Source of the DNA: Mnemiopsis leidyi
Lineage: Eukaryota; Ctenophora; Tentaculata; Lobata; Bolinopsidae
Direction of reading: 5' to 3'
NCBI GenBank assembly: GCA_000226015.1
Contig: JH152965.1
Coordinates: forward strand, 149,145-204,989
Length of the DNA stretch: 55,845 nt
Part shown: positions 34,378-46,800 of the stretch, in pieces
Layout: every line of letters starts with the position of its first letter
How positions within the stretch are numbered: the first letter of the stretch is position 1
Program-made: the position numbers and the translations under genes
Notes under the pieces: generated by a model
What the model was told of the DNA's origin: nothing
The model's database searches: none
The model's input: the letters and a program-made list of their open reading frames with translations, nothing else

Positions 34378-36800
34378 TGGTTTGAATTCCCCGCAAACGA
34401 CCCCGATGATGAAAGCGACTCGGATTTCCTCAGTTTCGCCTCCTGCATATCTTTAGAGTTGGACGTCCCCGGTCACAGAGAAACTTGGGGAGAACAGATC
34501 GATCTTGTTATCTCGTCTGAAGAGGTAAAATTTGTTAAATTGTCGCCACCTTTCTGGGCTTTTAGTTGTAGTTAAAATATATCATTTATGTCTGCAAGTG
34601 CTTCTCAATCTCACAGCTGCGACCCGCAACGTGATGCAATGTGGTGGAGCGTCGTGCATATCTTGTAACATTATAGACCTTGTTGTCTGGAAATATTTTA
34701 AGTTTAGGGAGTGTTGAAGAGGCTCTTGTCGTGTACTATTGACGTTTTATAAGTGGATATTCACATTCTGGTGGCTAGATTCAGGTCAGTTTACTAATAG
34801 TAATAGAGTGAACAGACAAATCAAATAACCTGTCCAATTGACACTACCACAATTGTGATCAAATTGAGTTACCGACAGAGCTCAAAGATCAAGTTTATTC
34901 TACTTAAGGCCTCTGATAGAGGTATCTATTTCATTTACATGCAATCTCTGTTCTACTCTTCTAGCATTCCTCAATAACCTCGAAATTGCACATCCATTGA
35001 GGTTACACTTCTTTTTTAGACTTGCTTAAGCTGAATATATCCTATTCTGATCCATGAGAATTTTAGTTTCTAGTTCATTATTAGTTTTTTGCTTCTTGAC
35101 TTTTCAACATACCCATACGAAGCCCCTGGTAGTGTTGTTACAATGTAACATTTTAATATTTTAATTGTTCTTCAACATACCGATGAACGGACACATGATC
35201 GCTAGTATTTCACTTATTGGAGTCTAATTGTACAAAATTTCTTGTTTTCTCTGAGTAGACTCGGACAAGGGACACAAGTTGTTATTGGAGTGATCTGTGA
35301 TCTAACTTAAAGTTGATAATAATTATTTTATTCTTTCTACTAATTGTGCTTTTGATAATGATGTGTTAGTTTGCCGTAAGAATTCAAGACTTGTCATAGA
35401 TTTTGTCTTTTTTCACATATTTTTGAAGTTAAATGTAATTAATCATCAAATTTTCCCATCTGAAGATTCTTAATAGATAAACATATGCGTTACTCAAAAC
35501 AAAACAGATATAAAACCGCCACCATGTCAGTCTCAAAAGTATAAATTTAGTTCAATTATACTGGGAACATGCAGGCTGTCCACATTGCTCTCACCTGCTT
35601 GGTTTACACACACACACACCTAGATCGCTTTACGAGCACAATGCAACGTCACAAAAATACGTAATGTTCTCGATACTTTCTATTGGATGGGAACGTGGTA
35701 TATTATGTGTACGGATATGTTCACTTTTCTAACCACAACATAACCATTATATTAGAGCTCTGTTTGTGAGTTTAGTGGAATATGTCTAAACGCTTCCTGC
35801 ATTTTATCGCTTAATTTCTTGTTGGCTGATAACCTGCTGTTTTCACGAACCTATTTAAGAAATTCTAGACACGAATCGTCCGATGATAATGATTAATTTG
35901 ATGTTTGGAATACTTAACAAATCCTAAGTTCCGTATCGCACGCGCAAAGAGCTTTAACACGTGCAAAGCACCTTTGTGAGCTAGTTGTCAAAATTGTTTT
36001 TGAGATTATTTCAAGCCAGCGGAACAATGAAATTATTGATTGTTATGATATGTTAGCATAGCATGTTTAGTAATATTGTTTAACTTATGCTATGTTATGC
36101 GATGTAGTATACCTATTTCCGCTTACATATCGAATGCTTTCTTGAATTTGAATTTTTGCTACCATTTTTGCTACCAATTACCATAAAATTGTAACAAAAT
36201 TTTCAACACAACTTCTCTATTTCTTATCATTGCTACTGGAGGGGGAAGAAATATAATTTGATTTCATACTTTCACCGACGAAGTATATTTGACAAAATGA
36301 ATCACGTCGCTGTAAGACTACCAACATTACAGCAAATGGAGATGCCTATCTCAGTCTTTACGTCCGATGATGTTGTTTTGTCAGAACTCTAAAATTAGAC
36401 AAATTAGTTGTCGTGGACCTACAAGTACTTTGTAACAAATACAATTAAAATAAGAGCATGATCGCCTATGGTTAGTTGCCAAGATTTATGTTGCTCATGC
36501 CGCACTGTAATGCCTGTTTACTCCAACATATCATCTGTTTCCTTTGTCGTGAGCTTGGCGTCTGGTTCCTTGGCTCTGACATAGCCGCCATTCATGTACA
36601 TACAGATACACGCCGTCTCTGTGCTAGTAGTCAATAAAATCGACACGCAGAAACAAGTGTGTCTGAAACTTATCTATAATTTCCTATAGTTTACTGAGAT
36701 TCACGTTTACATTTCATCATTATTTAATATTAATGCCAGTCTTGTTCTTTTCTTTCTTTCATAATAGGTGCTGACCGCGACCTCTGAAATCATGAAATAG
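34378..36800 (+). CDS. 3' end of an unrecognised gene (two exons)
   Basis: Exon 34378-34524 (49 codons, phase 0 at both ends) has a good acceptor (cttttcatttcag) and donor (gag|gtaaaa). It encodes an acidic segment: WFEFPANDPDDESDSDF, then LDVPGHRETWGEQIDLV. Exon 36768-36800 has the acceptor tttctttctttcataatag and continues in phase as VLTATSEIMK followed by a stop. I do not recognise the protein and could not find its 5' exons; they may lie at 33-34 kb or be missing. The alternating acidic/aromatic composition of the first exon and its intact splice sites are why I keep it. It could instead be an internal exon of another model. Confidence 0.4.
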
Positions 36801-39575
36801 TTTTTGTTGTATATGATTAGCAAATATAATTGACATTGCATTGTTTTGCTTTTGGGCTTTTTCACGTGAAATTTGCAACTGAAAAAATTGAACTAGCAGT
36901 AATAAACGTCTAACTCTTAGATTTTTGTTTAAGCTATTAGTAGGAAAAATACTATATTTTTCTGAACGAAGATCGTAAACTTATTCTTGACGATTGATGC
37001 TAGATTTATAGATTCAAAGGAGTGTAACCTTATCAGTTGAAAAAAGGAGCGCATCGATTGAAAAAAGTCCGCTTGAATTTCTAAATTATAATTGGAATGC
37101 TTTAGTCTTTAGTTTTATCTTTCAATAAATAAACATGGTACATATCAGTACTGTTGATTTTTGAGAGGTCGGTATTTACCATTCTGTAACGTCGTGGCAA
37201 ATGTGCTGATTAGTTTTTGTTTTGTAAAAAGTCGAGAAAGGTGCGTGTTATGTCAGTTTCATTTGATCCGCATGAAATTCGTGTCAGCTATCTAACACAA
37301 GAAATTGAGAAGCAATTTGATATACATTCTTTTATTCGGAACCAGAATATCAGTATCACTTCAAATTATTGTAATGTCAATCTCATTAACATTCCGAAGC
37401 TTTTTGTTTTGTCCCGCCCTCGGCCATCCACTTGTGTTCACCTTAGAGATCGTAAGTAATAAAAAAGATTGTCAAAGTTGTAACAATATTTTTGCATATT
37501 GTTTGAATTTCTTTAGATAGATTCCAAACAATGAATAAGAACTCTGCGTCCCAATCCCATGCTATTTATCAATGTGGGTACTGGGTCTTTTTTTTGCTTC
37601 CTCTCTAAATGATAGGTCTTCTTATCTTACACCATATGTTTATTATATAGTTATTCAGATATAAATGTAACTCATGCCTTATTATTGTTTATTTACTTAT
37701 TGATTAATCGAAAAAAGTTCTTAGTTTGTTAAAGGCTTTGTCGCAAGAAAATAAACTCATTTTTTGATCTGCTGCCGTTGTAGCAAATAGGAGTAAGACT
37801 TTCATTAGAAATCAGTATGAGTACTAGATACGAAGAATATTTTCCTTCTTAGTTCCACGGACTAAGCTAATTGAAATAGCGTGTTGACCGGAACACCATT
37901 TTAAACCGAAAAAAATATCACGTGACTACCTAAGTGACCCCTTTTCTTGAGCTAGAAGAAAAGTTAGACCAGCATTTAAACGAGAAATTTCAAGAAATCT
38001 TAAAACCACGTGTCTTTTCTGGCTGGAGGCACGCTTTGTCGCGGTGATACCCGACTCACGCAGATAAAGTTTTGTTAGAACGGTAGACGGATATAATCTC
38101 GTAAAGGCACGCTTTGCGTTTTGCGCCTGATTTATACAATGAGGATTGACAACGAACACTATAACCGAACCATGAAGTTTTTACCGGCTGTTAACTGTGA
38201 AGCTTGCTGCGAAGTTTACTGCCTGTCCTACACGTTAACCGTTTCCGATACATCTGTACTTCTGTATGATAAAGTACATGAGCAGCTCGATGTCTCATGG
38301 CAATGTCAACCATTTATCTTAGACAATCGTACAAACTAGGATTTAGGAAGACAAGTATATCGAGTGTACGGCACGTCACAGTTTCAGTTTCCTGTTGGAG
38401 GCCAAGTTCTACATTGAAGATATTGTATTATATTGATTCAGATTGATTGGCGTTATTATTTGGGTAAGATTATCTTTGTATCATGAGTCGAGGGTCGAGG
38501 CTGACAAAAAACTGTAGTTCCAAGCCTCGACGTTGAGTTTGAACATTGAACGCGACACTATTAAATCGGCGTACCATGCGAATATAATAGACTCCTGGCC
38601 AGCATATCTCGATTCGTGTTGGAGTACCAAACGAAACAATTATCCGGAAATTAATAGAATAATCATCATTAGAGACTGAGTCTTGTGCGTGACTGGACTG
38701 GCAACAAGACCTGATGAGGAATACGTACATGCTGTTGGATAAGTATAGTATATACTTATGGTTATAGGGCGGAGTTGCTCGAAAGTGAGGGGTCACATCT
38801 AACTTCTCATTGATAAATTTTTGTGATCCTTCACTCAAAGACTCTTCTTTATCTTTATGTTTATTGAATTCAGTAATTTTTCTTTGAACTTAGTTTTTGA
38901 ACATGAAAGTTATGCAAACTTGAGCACATTGCTTTCAACCACAACTTTGTAATCCTACTGAACTTGCAGTTTCAGTCGTTAGGACGTTAGTATTTTGTCG
39001 ATCCTTTTTATTCTAAGTTAAAATCAGTCTTCTAACTCATTGACTTAATCTCTTTTTTCCTAAACACCCAGTTTTAACTTTAAGTTCTATCATTAGGCAT
39101 ATTTAAGCTCATGTCCTTGTACACCGGCTGAACAGTAATCCTCTTAAAATGGCATTTTAGGTCTTTGACTTAAGGTTTTCGCCGAAATGCTCTATTCTAA
39201 GTTTGTATCATTCGTCCAAGTTAATTTTAGCCTTTAAATCAGATTGAGAGATCATCTGCCCATTGTTCTAAAAAATTGAAATACTGCTCATGACAATTTT
39301 TTTGTAACATTAGAAGGGTGGGAAGGATTAAATAGATAAGCAGTGCCGTAGTTCGATACAAGGAATTATAGATTCAACTACTCTATCGAAATAAAACCCT
39401 AAAATTTACTGCCTTATATTTCAACTTTTTGTATCGTCAATTTTTTATGCCGTCCATAGTTTTATTCTTTTAGCAACTACGCGTGACCTGTATAAACAAA
39501 TTGACATTGCGCTGGTTGCACTAGGAACAAGAAACAAATCAGCCGTTACCATGACAACTCCCACAACCGTACAAC
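36801..39575. other. Gene-poor AT-rich region
   Basis: No convincing gene. The frames here (e.g. 38470-38838 minus, 37217-37459 plus) show no recognisable motif. A dispersed-repeat segment (cggtgatacccgactcacgc ... ggatataatctcg, 38040-38105) recurs inverted at 47632-47705. Confidence 0.5.
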
Positions 39576-39743
39576 ATGAGTAAGACAAGGAAGAGGGAGG
39601 AAGAGATGGGGAGGAAGAAGCAGGAAGATATCGGGATGTACGCCCTGGTGGTAAACTCAGATCAGGAGGTACTGTCCCCAACCGAGTCTGTCAAGAGCGA
39701 ATACGACGCAAACTTCGACATGATGAGTCTTACTGACACGCAG
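39576..39743 (+). CDS. Possible alternative first exon of the EF-hand gene
   Basis: A 56-codon frame starting at ATG 39576 (basic start MSKTRKREEEMGRKK, ending MMSLTDTQ) stops at a cag|gttttt donor in phase 0. The first shared EF-hand exon (45975) begins in phase 0 with VNMFRDIF, so the join would read LTDTQVNMFRDIFNMYDKDG. That looks like the calmodulin start (L-T-x-x-Q then the first EF helix). The alternative exon at 43819 ends in SRNE. This would give a ~200-aa isoform. No transcript evidence; the donor is mediocre. Confidence 0.38.
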
Positions 39744-42155
39744 GTTTTTGTAGTTCAGTTTTTTGTTTTGTCTTTCTTGGTTTGATTGATATTCGTAGCG
39801 TGGGTTCATTTAACGTAGTCGTTTATTCTAACACTTTAAATTGATATTCGTAGCGAAGGTTCATTCTACGTATAGTATTGACAGTATTGTACAAATAACC
39901 TTTTATAGGCTTTTAGAGGGCTATACCAAGTTAGCAATACGGCCTGGAATGACTGTCAGCCGTCTCACAGGATTAGACCAAACGTTGATCAACCTAACAT
40001 TTGCTGGTAACAGATTTCTGTTACCTAGGTTCTATAGATAGAATCTAGGTTATTAAAGGACGTTATTATTCACATGACAACACCGGACCGACAGTTTGAG
40101 CGAATAGGTGCAGGTGCTAGTGAGTTGCGCAATATAATGGGCACTACTAAGAAATCCAAATTCTAAGCCTTGGCCTAAGGTCATAGAGTCTTGTATAAGG
40201 GCGAACTGGAGCGGTGGATTGCACTGATGGATTTCGAACTAGAAGACGCACGGAAAAGCGCCACAATCATTTTTTTCTTGCCCTACTAATTCTATAATTG
40301 TAAACTCCTCCCTTCACACCATTGACAATCATTATATTTTCCAAGTGCAACTTAGTGAACAATGAATAGTGCCAGACTCTTTGCTTTTCAAAAGCTGGCC
40401 AGCGATGAGATTTCGAGACGTTGAATTTTCCTATCCTTCTGTCGACGAATTACGGGTGAGATCCGGAGAAGAATTTGATTTTCTTTCACACAAACCAGCG
40501 ACACAATCAGAAGCTGAAGTACATGGGCATCACATCAAAGTCTCTGTCAACAACTGGATTTGGAAATGAGGCGGAATTTTAAAAAACTGTGTTGAACTTG
40601 TCATCACTACGCCGTACAATGATACTCCGGACTTTCAAGAATCAACGTCGGATTTCAGATAGCTGCCTCTATATAGGTTGTTTAAACCGAGTTCCCTTCG
40701 TTTGAACTTGATACGCGTGGAAACGTTGCCTTGTTTTAGTTTATGACATGCCCAAACTTGGAAGTGGAGGAATGTAGGACACCGGACACCTGCCGGAGTG
40801 AAACAGGTCCCTGCAGGAATGGGACCGGACCAGTCTGAAGAAAAAGATGTTAGGAACCACTCGCCACAATTTTCGAACTTTGAAGTGAGTGACTGATGTC
40901 CTGGATTCTTGAAAATCTTTTATGGAGTAAATTTTGATATCCCGGGAAAGTTTGGACATGATTGATATGACGTCAGCTTTTTCTGCGTCGTCACTGCTCA
41001 CGTTGGTGCTTGGCCGTTGTCGGATATACCTGCTGTCCTTAGCAGAGAAGTTCTGACCTAGGTCGCTAATTAGGATCGTTAAATCCTTACCTTCTGCCGG
41101 AAATTTCCTTGAACTGAGGTAGGTAAGTTGGAAGTTTCCTAGAACTAATGTAAGCAAGTTGGAACTTATACTTCGTAATTGAGTAGCTGCCTCGTAATTT
41201 ACGTCCTTAAGTTATTATAGAACAAGTGCTCGTAAAATTCGATGTCATTAGATGAAGATCCCTTCATAATACTACCAAGTTACCAGTTCCACTTTCACTG
41301 ATTACACGGTATCTATATCTCGCCAATTTTCATGATTGGCCGTGACGTAAAGATTCCCTGAATAATCTGAGTGAAATGATCAATCACATTAGAGGGGCAA
41401 CAAGAACCTGGGTAATCATAACAAATAAACTTAACCAACTCAATATAATACGTGATATTGAGGAGGTTAAACTTTAACCGACGTCACGTTCAACTTGATC
41501 AGCCCCAAGAACTTGGTCACATGTTTGGTCACGTGTATAGGACCAGCCGAGCAAGTAGAATTAACAGCGCAAGTTTCTGGAAGGGTTGCTACGGTAACGA
41601 TAGGCAAATCACTCGTTCTAAGTGAGGGTCTTCTCTGGGAGCGGCACCTTGATGATCTAACTATCTGGTAACCAGTGGTTTATTTTGATCAATCAAGGTT
41701 GCTTGTTTGCGGGTTATTTTAGCTAAAAGTAAATTTCCTTTTTCCAGTAGAATATTTTATCTTTACATGCACACTGCAGAGTAAGATCCACATACGCACC
41801 ATCCAAAAGTTGCCGTCATAACTGTCAAGATAAGAGGTTTTACAAGGTCTTCTCTCATTTTTTTCTGCAATTGCCGTCATAATTGACAAGATAATATAAT
41901 ATCTTGCCTACTTCTCGTACATAAAATTCTATCTATAGGACTTATGGCCTCGAGGCTTCTAGGATCAACCCAATTTGGAATTTTAATACCATTTACGAAC
42001 TCTTATATGCTCTCTCATGCCCCAACAGACTTTCACAGTCGTCAGTAAAAAATGTTCATACTATGATGGTGTACTAAAATACAATCTTGCCTAGAAGTTA
42101 TTTAACAAGCATGAGCGTAATTGTGCGGTCTAGAGTCAGAGATACCTCTAAACTT
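39744..42155. other. Non-coding stretch
   Basis: I see no recognisable gene. A 138-codon minus frame (40741-41157) has no known motif and no splice context, so I do not annotate it. Confidence 0.45.
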
Positions 42156-42618
42156 ACAGACAGATTAAATACAGGTAACAGACAGGTTACAGACAAATTA
42201 CAGAAGGTTACAGACAGATTACAGAAGGTTACAGACAGATTACAGAAGGTTACAGACAGATTACAGAAGGTTACAGACAGATTACAGAAGGTTACAGACA
42301 GATTACAGACAGGTTACAGACAGGTAAAAGGTAGGTTACAGACAGGTTGCAGACAGATTACAGACAGGTAAAAGGTAGGTTACAGACAGGTTACTGACAG
42401 ATTACAGACAGGTTACACTTTACAGACAGGTAAAAGGCAGGTTACAGACAGGTAAAAGGTTGCAGACAGGTTACAGACAGATTACAGACAGATTACAGAT
42501 TACAGACAGGTAAAAGGTAGGTTACAGACAGGTTACAGACAGATTACAGACAGATTACAGACAGGTTACAGACAGATTACAGACAGGTCACAGACAGGTT
42601 ACAGACAAGGTACAGATA
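42156..42618. repeat. Minisatellite of ttacagacag units
   Basis: Over 40 copies of a ~10-bp unit (ttacagacag / ttacagaagg / gtaaaaggtagg variants), with a regular 18-bp higher-order unit near 42190-42300. Confidence 0.93.
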
Positions 42619-43818
42619 GGTCCACCAAACTTTAGCTCCATTCCTGCTCTTGACAGACAACCATAATTCCAAGAAGTTTAAGAAGTTGTAACTTGTGTAA
42701 TCTGTAACATACTCCTAATACCACACAGATGCTTTACTAGCCGGCTTTCTTCTGGAGACGTTAATGATCGACATCGGAATTACCGGCTCACAAAAATGAA
42801 CGCCGAACCGGTAATGATCATCTTTGCACAGCAAATTACCGTCTTTGAACTCTGGTATTGAGGCATGGCCGCGGCTATCATGTTGCCATGTGTACTTAAA
42901 GGTTACGGCCGACCTACAACGGCATTCAAGCAGACATGTAGCAAATCACTGAGCTACTTATTCCGCTTCTATATATACACAGTCGCACTTGTGTAACTCC
43001 GACAGTATGTTGAAGGGTCGTTGAAACAATGCGCTTCGCACAGACTGCGGTACATCCCGACCTGCTAATTGGTAAATCATCGGAATGAAAGCGGACCTAT
43101 TTTCTGTGGAGTATATAAGTTGGTTAGCAGTTATTGCTTCTATCGATTCAGTACAACTGATGATAAAACGTTATGTAACATAAAAGTGATCACGTGCCCG
43201 CTTGTAAGGAAGCTCCCCAAGTCAGGGAGTTTCAAAGTGACCTGCACAATTGAGCGCATTTACCCCAATATTCACATCACTGATGGTTTGAAAATTATAA
43301 GTTACTAAGTTATGTTCCGTTATGAGCGGCTCCATCGGCCTGGAATGATGTGGTAATGCAGAGAATTAAGCTGCGGTCGGGTTTTGAATATGAGGAAATT
43401 TAAGGGTTAGGCCACATGTTCTTAGGTTAAGAATAAGCGTCGCATTGTAGAAAATCATAACATCGGTTTTGGTTATTTGCATTTGTTTTTCTAGATGGCC
43501 CTGCCAGCAATATAACTTAAATCTTAGTTGCAAATTATTGAGAAACCAATAGTTCATACCTGATTCATGTTTCGTATTATTTAACAAATGATTTTGTTCA
43601 TTATCGGACCAAAAGCCACTAGTCACCCAGTCTTCAATCAAGTGATTTTTATTGTATGCAGTCTGTTATAAAATAACGCAACTGTTGCATAAGATGCCAT
43701 CACCTAATTTCGTTATTGTATGCGACTTGTGTATTTCTCTATCAATCGTTTAGATCACTCAGCCTGACCATCAGTAAAACTATAAGAGACATGTGACACC
43801 ACGTGTTAAGAAGAGAAC

Positions 43819-46800
43819 ATGGAAAATAGAGTGGTGTCACCTCGACCACCAACAAACAGTACCGACCACATCACCCCAACAAGATCTGCCACCAAGACCC
43901 CACTCATCCGTCTCGCTGACCTGGATAGTCACGGAGTAATTCAACTAGACGAGCCTCCAGCTAGCGCTCCTTCCAGTGCAGCTGCTTCCTCCAGTCACAC
44001 ACTCGGAGCGAGAATGAAGCTGGTGAGGAGCCCTCCCAGGTTGTTGAAACTACGGGACAGTCACTTTCTCTTCCTGCAGAACTCCTCTCCTGACGATTAT
44101 CACGATGTCGAAGTGGAGATGTCTAGAAATGAGGTACTTTTTTCAGTGTACATTGGTAATATCCTTGGTTGGCACGGAGAAAGCTTCTTATTTTCACAAT
44201 TTCATTGAACTCCATGGTAAAATTGACTCTTTGATCATATATGTTTTTAACAAGAATTGCGCCCGTTTAGTTATTCCTTAGCCAGACACTAGATTTCCAT
44301 CTCTTTAATTCTCCCGACGCTTGTACGACTAAATCCAGTAAAAATGAAGCTACCAAATAATTTTAAGGGTTTGTGCTGTAACGGTATCTACCCCGAATTT
44401 CTATGCAGGAGATTGGGGGTTCGATTCCCAGATCCGCCAATCCTAGAGGAGTGCGCTAAGTTTATTTGCCTATGCAATCTTCCTCAGTCGACTCAGCCGA
44501 ATGAACGGGAAACCGTGATTAAGGGTAAATGAGAAGGGTCTCCGTTAAACATCTAGAATCTTCATGGAGCCCCATTATATAGTGTAAGTGTAAAGGCCCT
44601 TACAGTTGAATTCAGTTGGTACAATTCAAACATCCGTAGAACAATTGTTTGTTTTTTTTCATAGAAAGATAATAGGAAGTAAGTCCCATACTGCCATACA
44701 GTAATCTTATTAGCAGGGACAGACCAAAGGCAATTTACAATGGTTCTTATTGATGTGTGGCATACATCAGCGCACTTCTCAACCTGCAAAAACTCATTCG
44801 CGTAATTTCCTTTTGTTTGAATGCCAACTTTCGTCAATTTATATTACAAGTTGAGGTCAAAAAAGAGAACTTAGCAGTTATACTCGTAATCAATGATAAT
44901 TTCGCAAATTTTCACTGACGTGTAATTTACGTTCTTCAAACCGTTTGAGCAATACAATTAGTTTGAAAATAGAAGGCATCCCTCTATAACCACGTAGCCA
45001 AAACTGTTTGTACATTCTGGGATAGACATACTGGGAAAGACATTCCGGATTATACATTCTTGGATGTACATTGTGGAATGAACATTCTGGGATAGACATT
45101 CTGGGATAGACAATATGGGATGTACATTATGGAATACACATTGTGGAATGTACATTGTAGAATGTACATTGCGGAATGTACATTGTGGAATGTACATTGT
45201 TGGATGTACATTGTTGGATGTACATTCTGGGATGTACATTGAGCAGACTTGCTGACCAAGTTGTGTCTGGTGTGGAGAGGATGTCCGTCGTAAGTCCGAC
45301 TAACTTCTCAGATTGCATGATTTGGGAGGTAGATAAGCACTTAACAACTGTCACCAATACTGCAATCATTACTTTGACTCTTGTAAATTTTGTACCGATA
45401 TCCTTACTCTAAATATGTATTGATAATGATTTTAAGTTTCATTCATCATTATAGGTTTTAGGAATCATCTATCGGAAACCTATGCTTCTGCGGAATTAGC
45501 AGTACTTTTACAGTTATCATTTAATATAAAACCTGGCTAGAAGTAGAAGTTGACTTGTTTCACAACATATATACGGGTTTAAAATGTGAACATTTTTCCA
45601 GAAATTCATGACTTTACAATGGTTTCAAAGTGACAAGTGAGAATCTGAACCTTGTGAGGTGCTGTCAATATGCGCCACTTCTTTTCATAATAGTATTTTG
45701 TAAAGACAGCCGGCGTGACCTCGAATTCCACACAAAATTTGAAAAGAAAATATCCAAAAAAAGTAAAAACGCCACAAACTTTGAGCCGAACTTTACGCCA
45801 TTAACCCACAAGCCACAATCAATCTAATATATTTTATATTTCAGGTAAACATGTTCAGAGATATATTCAACATGTACGACAAGGACAATCAATCTAATAT
45901 ATTTTATATTTCAGGTAAACATGTTCAGAGATATATTCAACATGTACGACAATCTAATATATTTTATATTTCAGGTAAACATGTTCAGAGATATATTCAA
46001 CATGTACGACAAGGACGGAAACAACACTATAGGTGATTATCATACATTTTAAAGTTACATAATATCCTGCACGGCTTTTGATTTAAAATTCTTCTTGTAG
46101 TTTTAATTATTGAAGATTCAAATCTGATATCAAAAATTCTTTAACATTCTTAAAAATTCTTTAATTGTTTAATTGTATTTTCACAAAACAATTTAATGAA
46201 TGCTATCAATGACCGTGAAGTTAGACTGAGCAGTGACCTGCCTTTTATCCCAGATTGTTCCGAACTGAAGCTGATACTAGAAGAATTGGGTTACGAATGT
46301 AGTACCGAGGAAGTTATGCATGTTATCTCCAAATTTGATATTAATACTACGGGAACAATAGATTTTAATGAGTTTCTCAGTCTTGTTGGAGATTGGATGT
46401 CCAACGATGAGAATCAGATTAGGGACGCTTTTGAGGTTAGTTTGTAATCGTTACAATTCCGTCTTATGAAAACTGGTAGAGTGGGAGAATTTAAGGGGCC
46501 TGTTAAGTCAACTATCATTAGATTAGATGTAAGATGGCCTGTTTGAGCTTGTCGAGACACCAACCTTACAGAAACTGAAAGAGCACATTTGGAACATGAG
46601 TATTTCTATTGACCTCATGAGCCACAGCCTAGTTTTAGGTGAAATTTTGTATTTTGACTGCAGTAAACCAAGCTGGGTTTAAAATCTAGTATGACGCAAG
46701 GTACTAAATATGTGTAGCGTGTAAACATTAGATGTACCTCTAGGCTCTAGTACACTATTCCAGTAGAGTGTGGAAAGTGGAAGTAATTGTAGTGCTTCGT

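Noticed and set aside
35518..35541. Strong Kozak-like start (ccgccaccatg) at 35524
   Set aside because: The frame stops after six codons. A first-exon role with a gtataa donor is conceivable but nothing supports it.
40741..41157. 138-codon minus-strand frame
   Set aside because: No recognisable motif, no repeat relationship and no splice context; could be chance in a locally GC-richer stretch.
42087..42371. 94-codon frame with V-T-D-R-L-Q-K repeats
   Set aside because: By-product of the ttacagacag minisatellite.
44890..45369. Minus-strand frames with many M-Y-I-P-x-C units resembling a repeat protein
   Set aside because: They are produced by a ~15-bp minisatellite and have no start, splice or flanking coding context.
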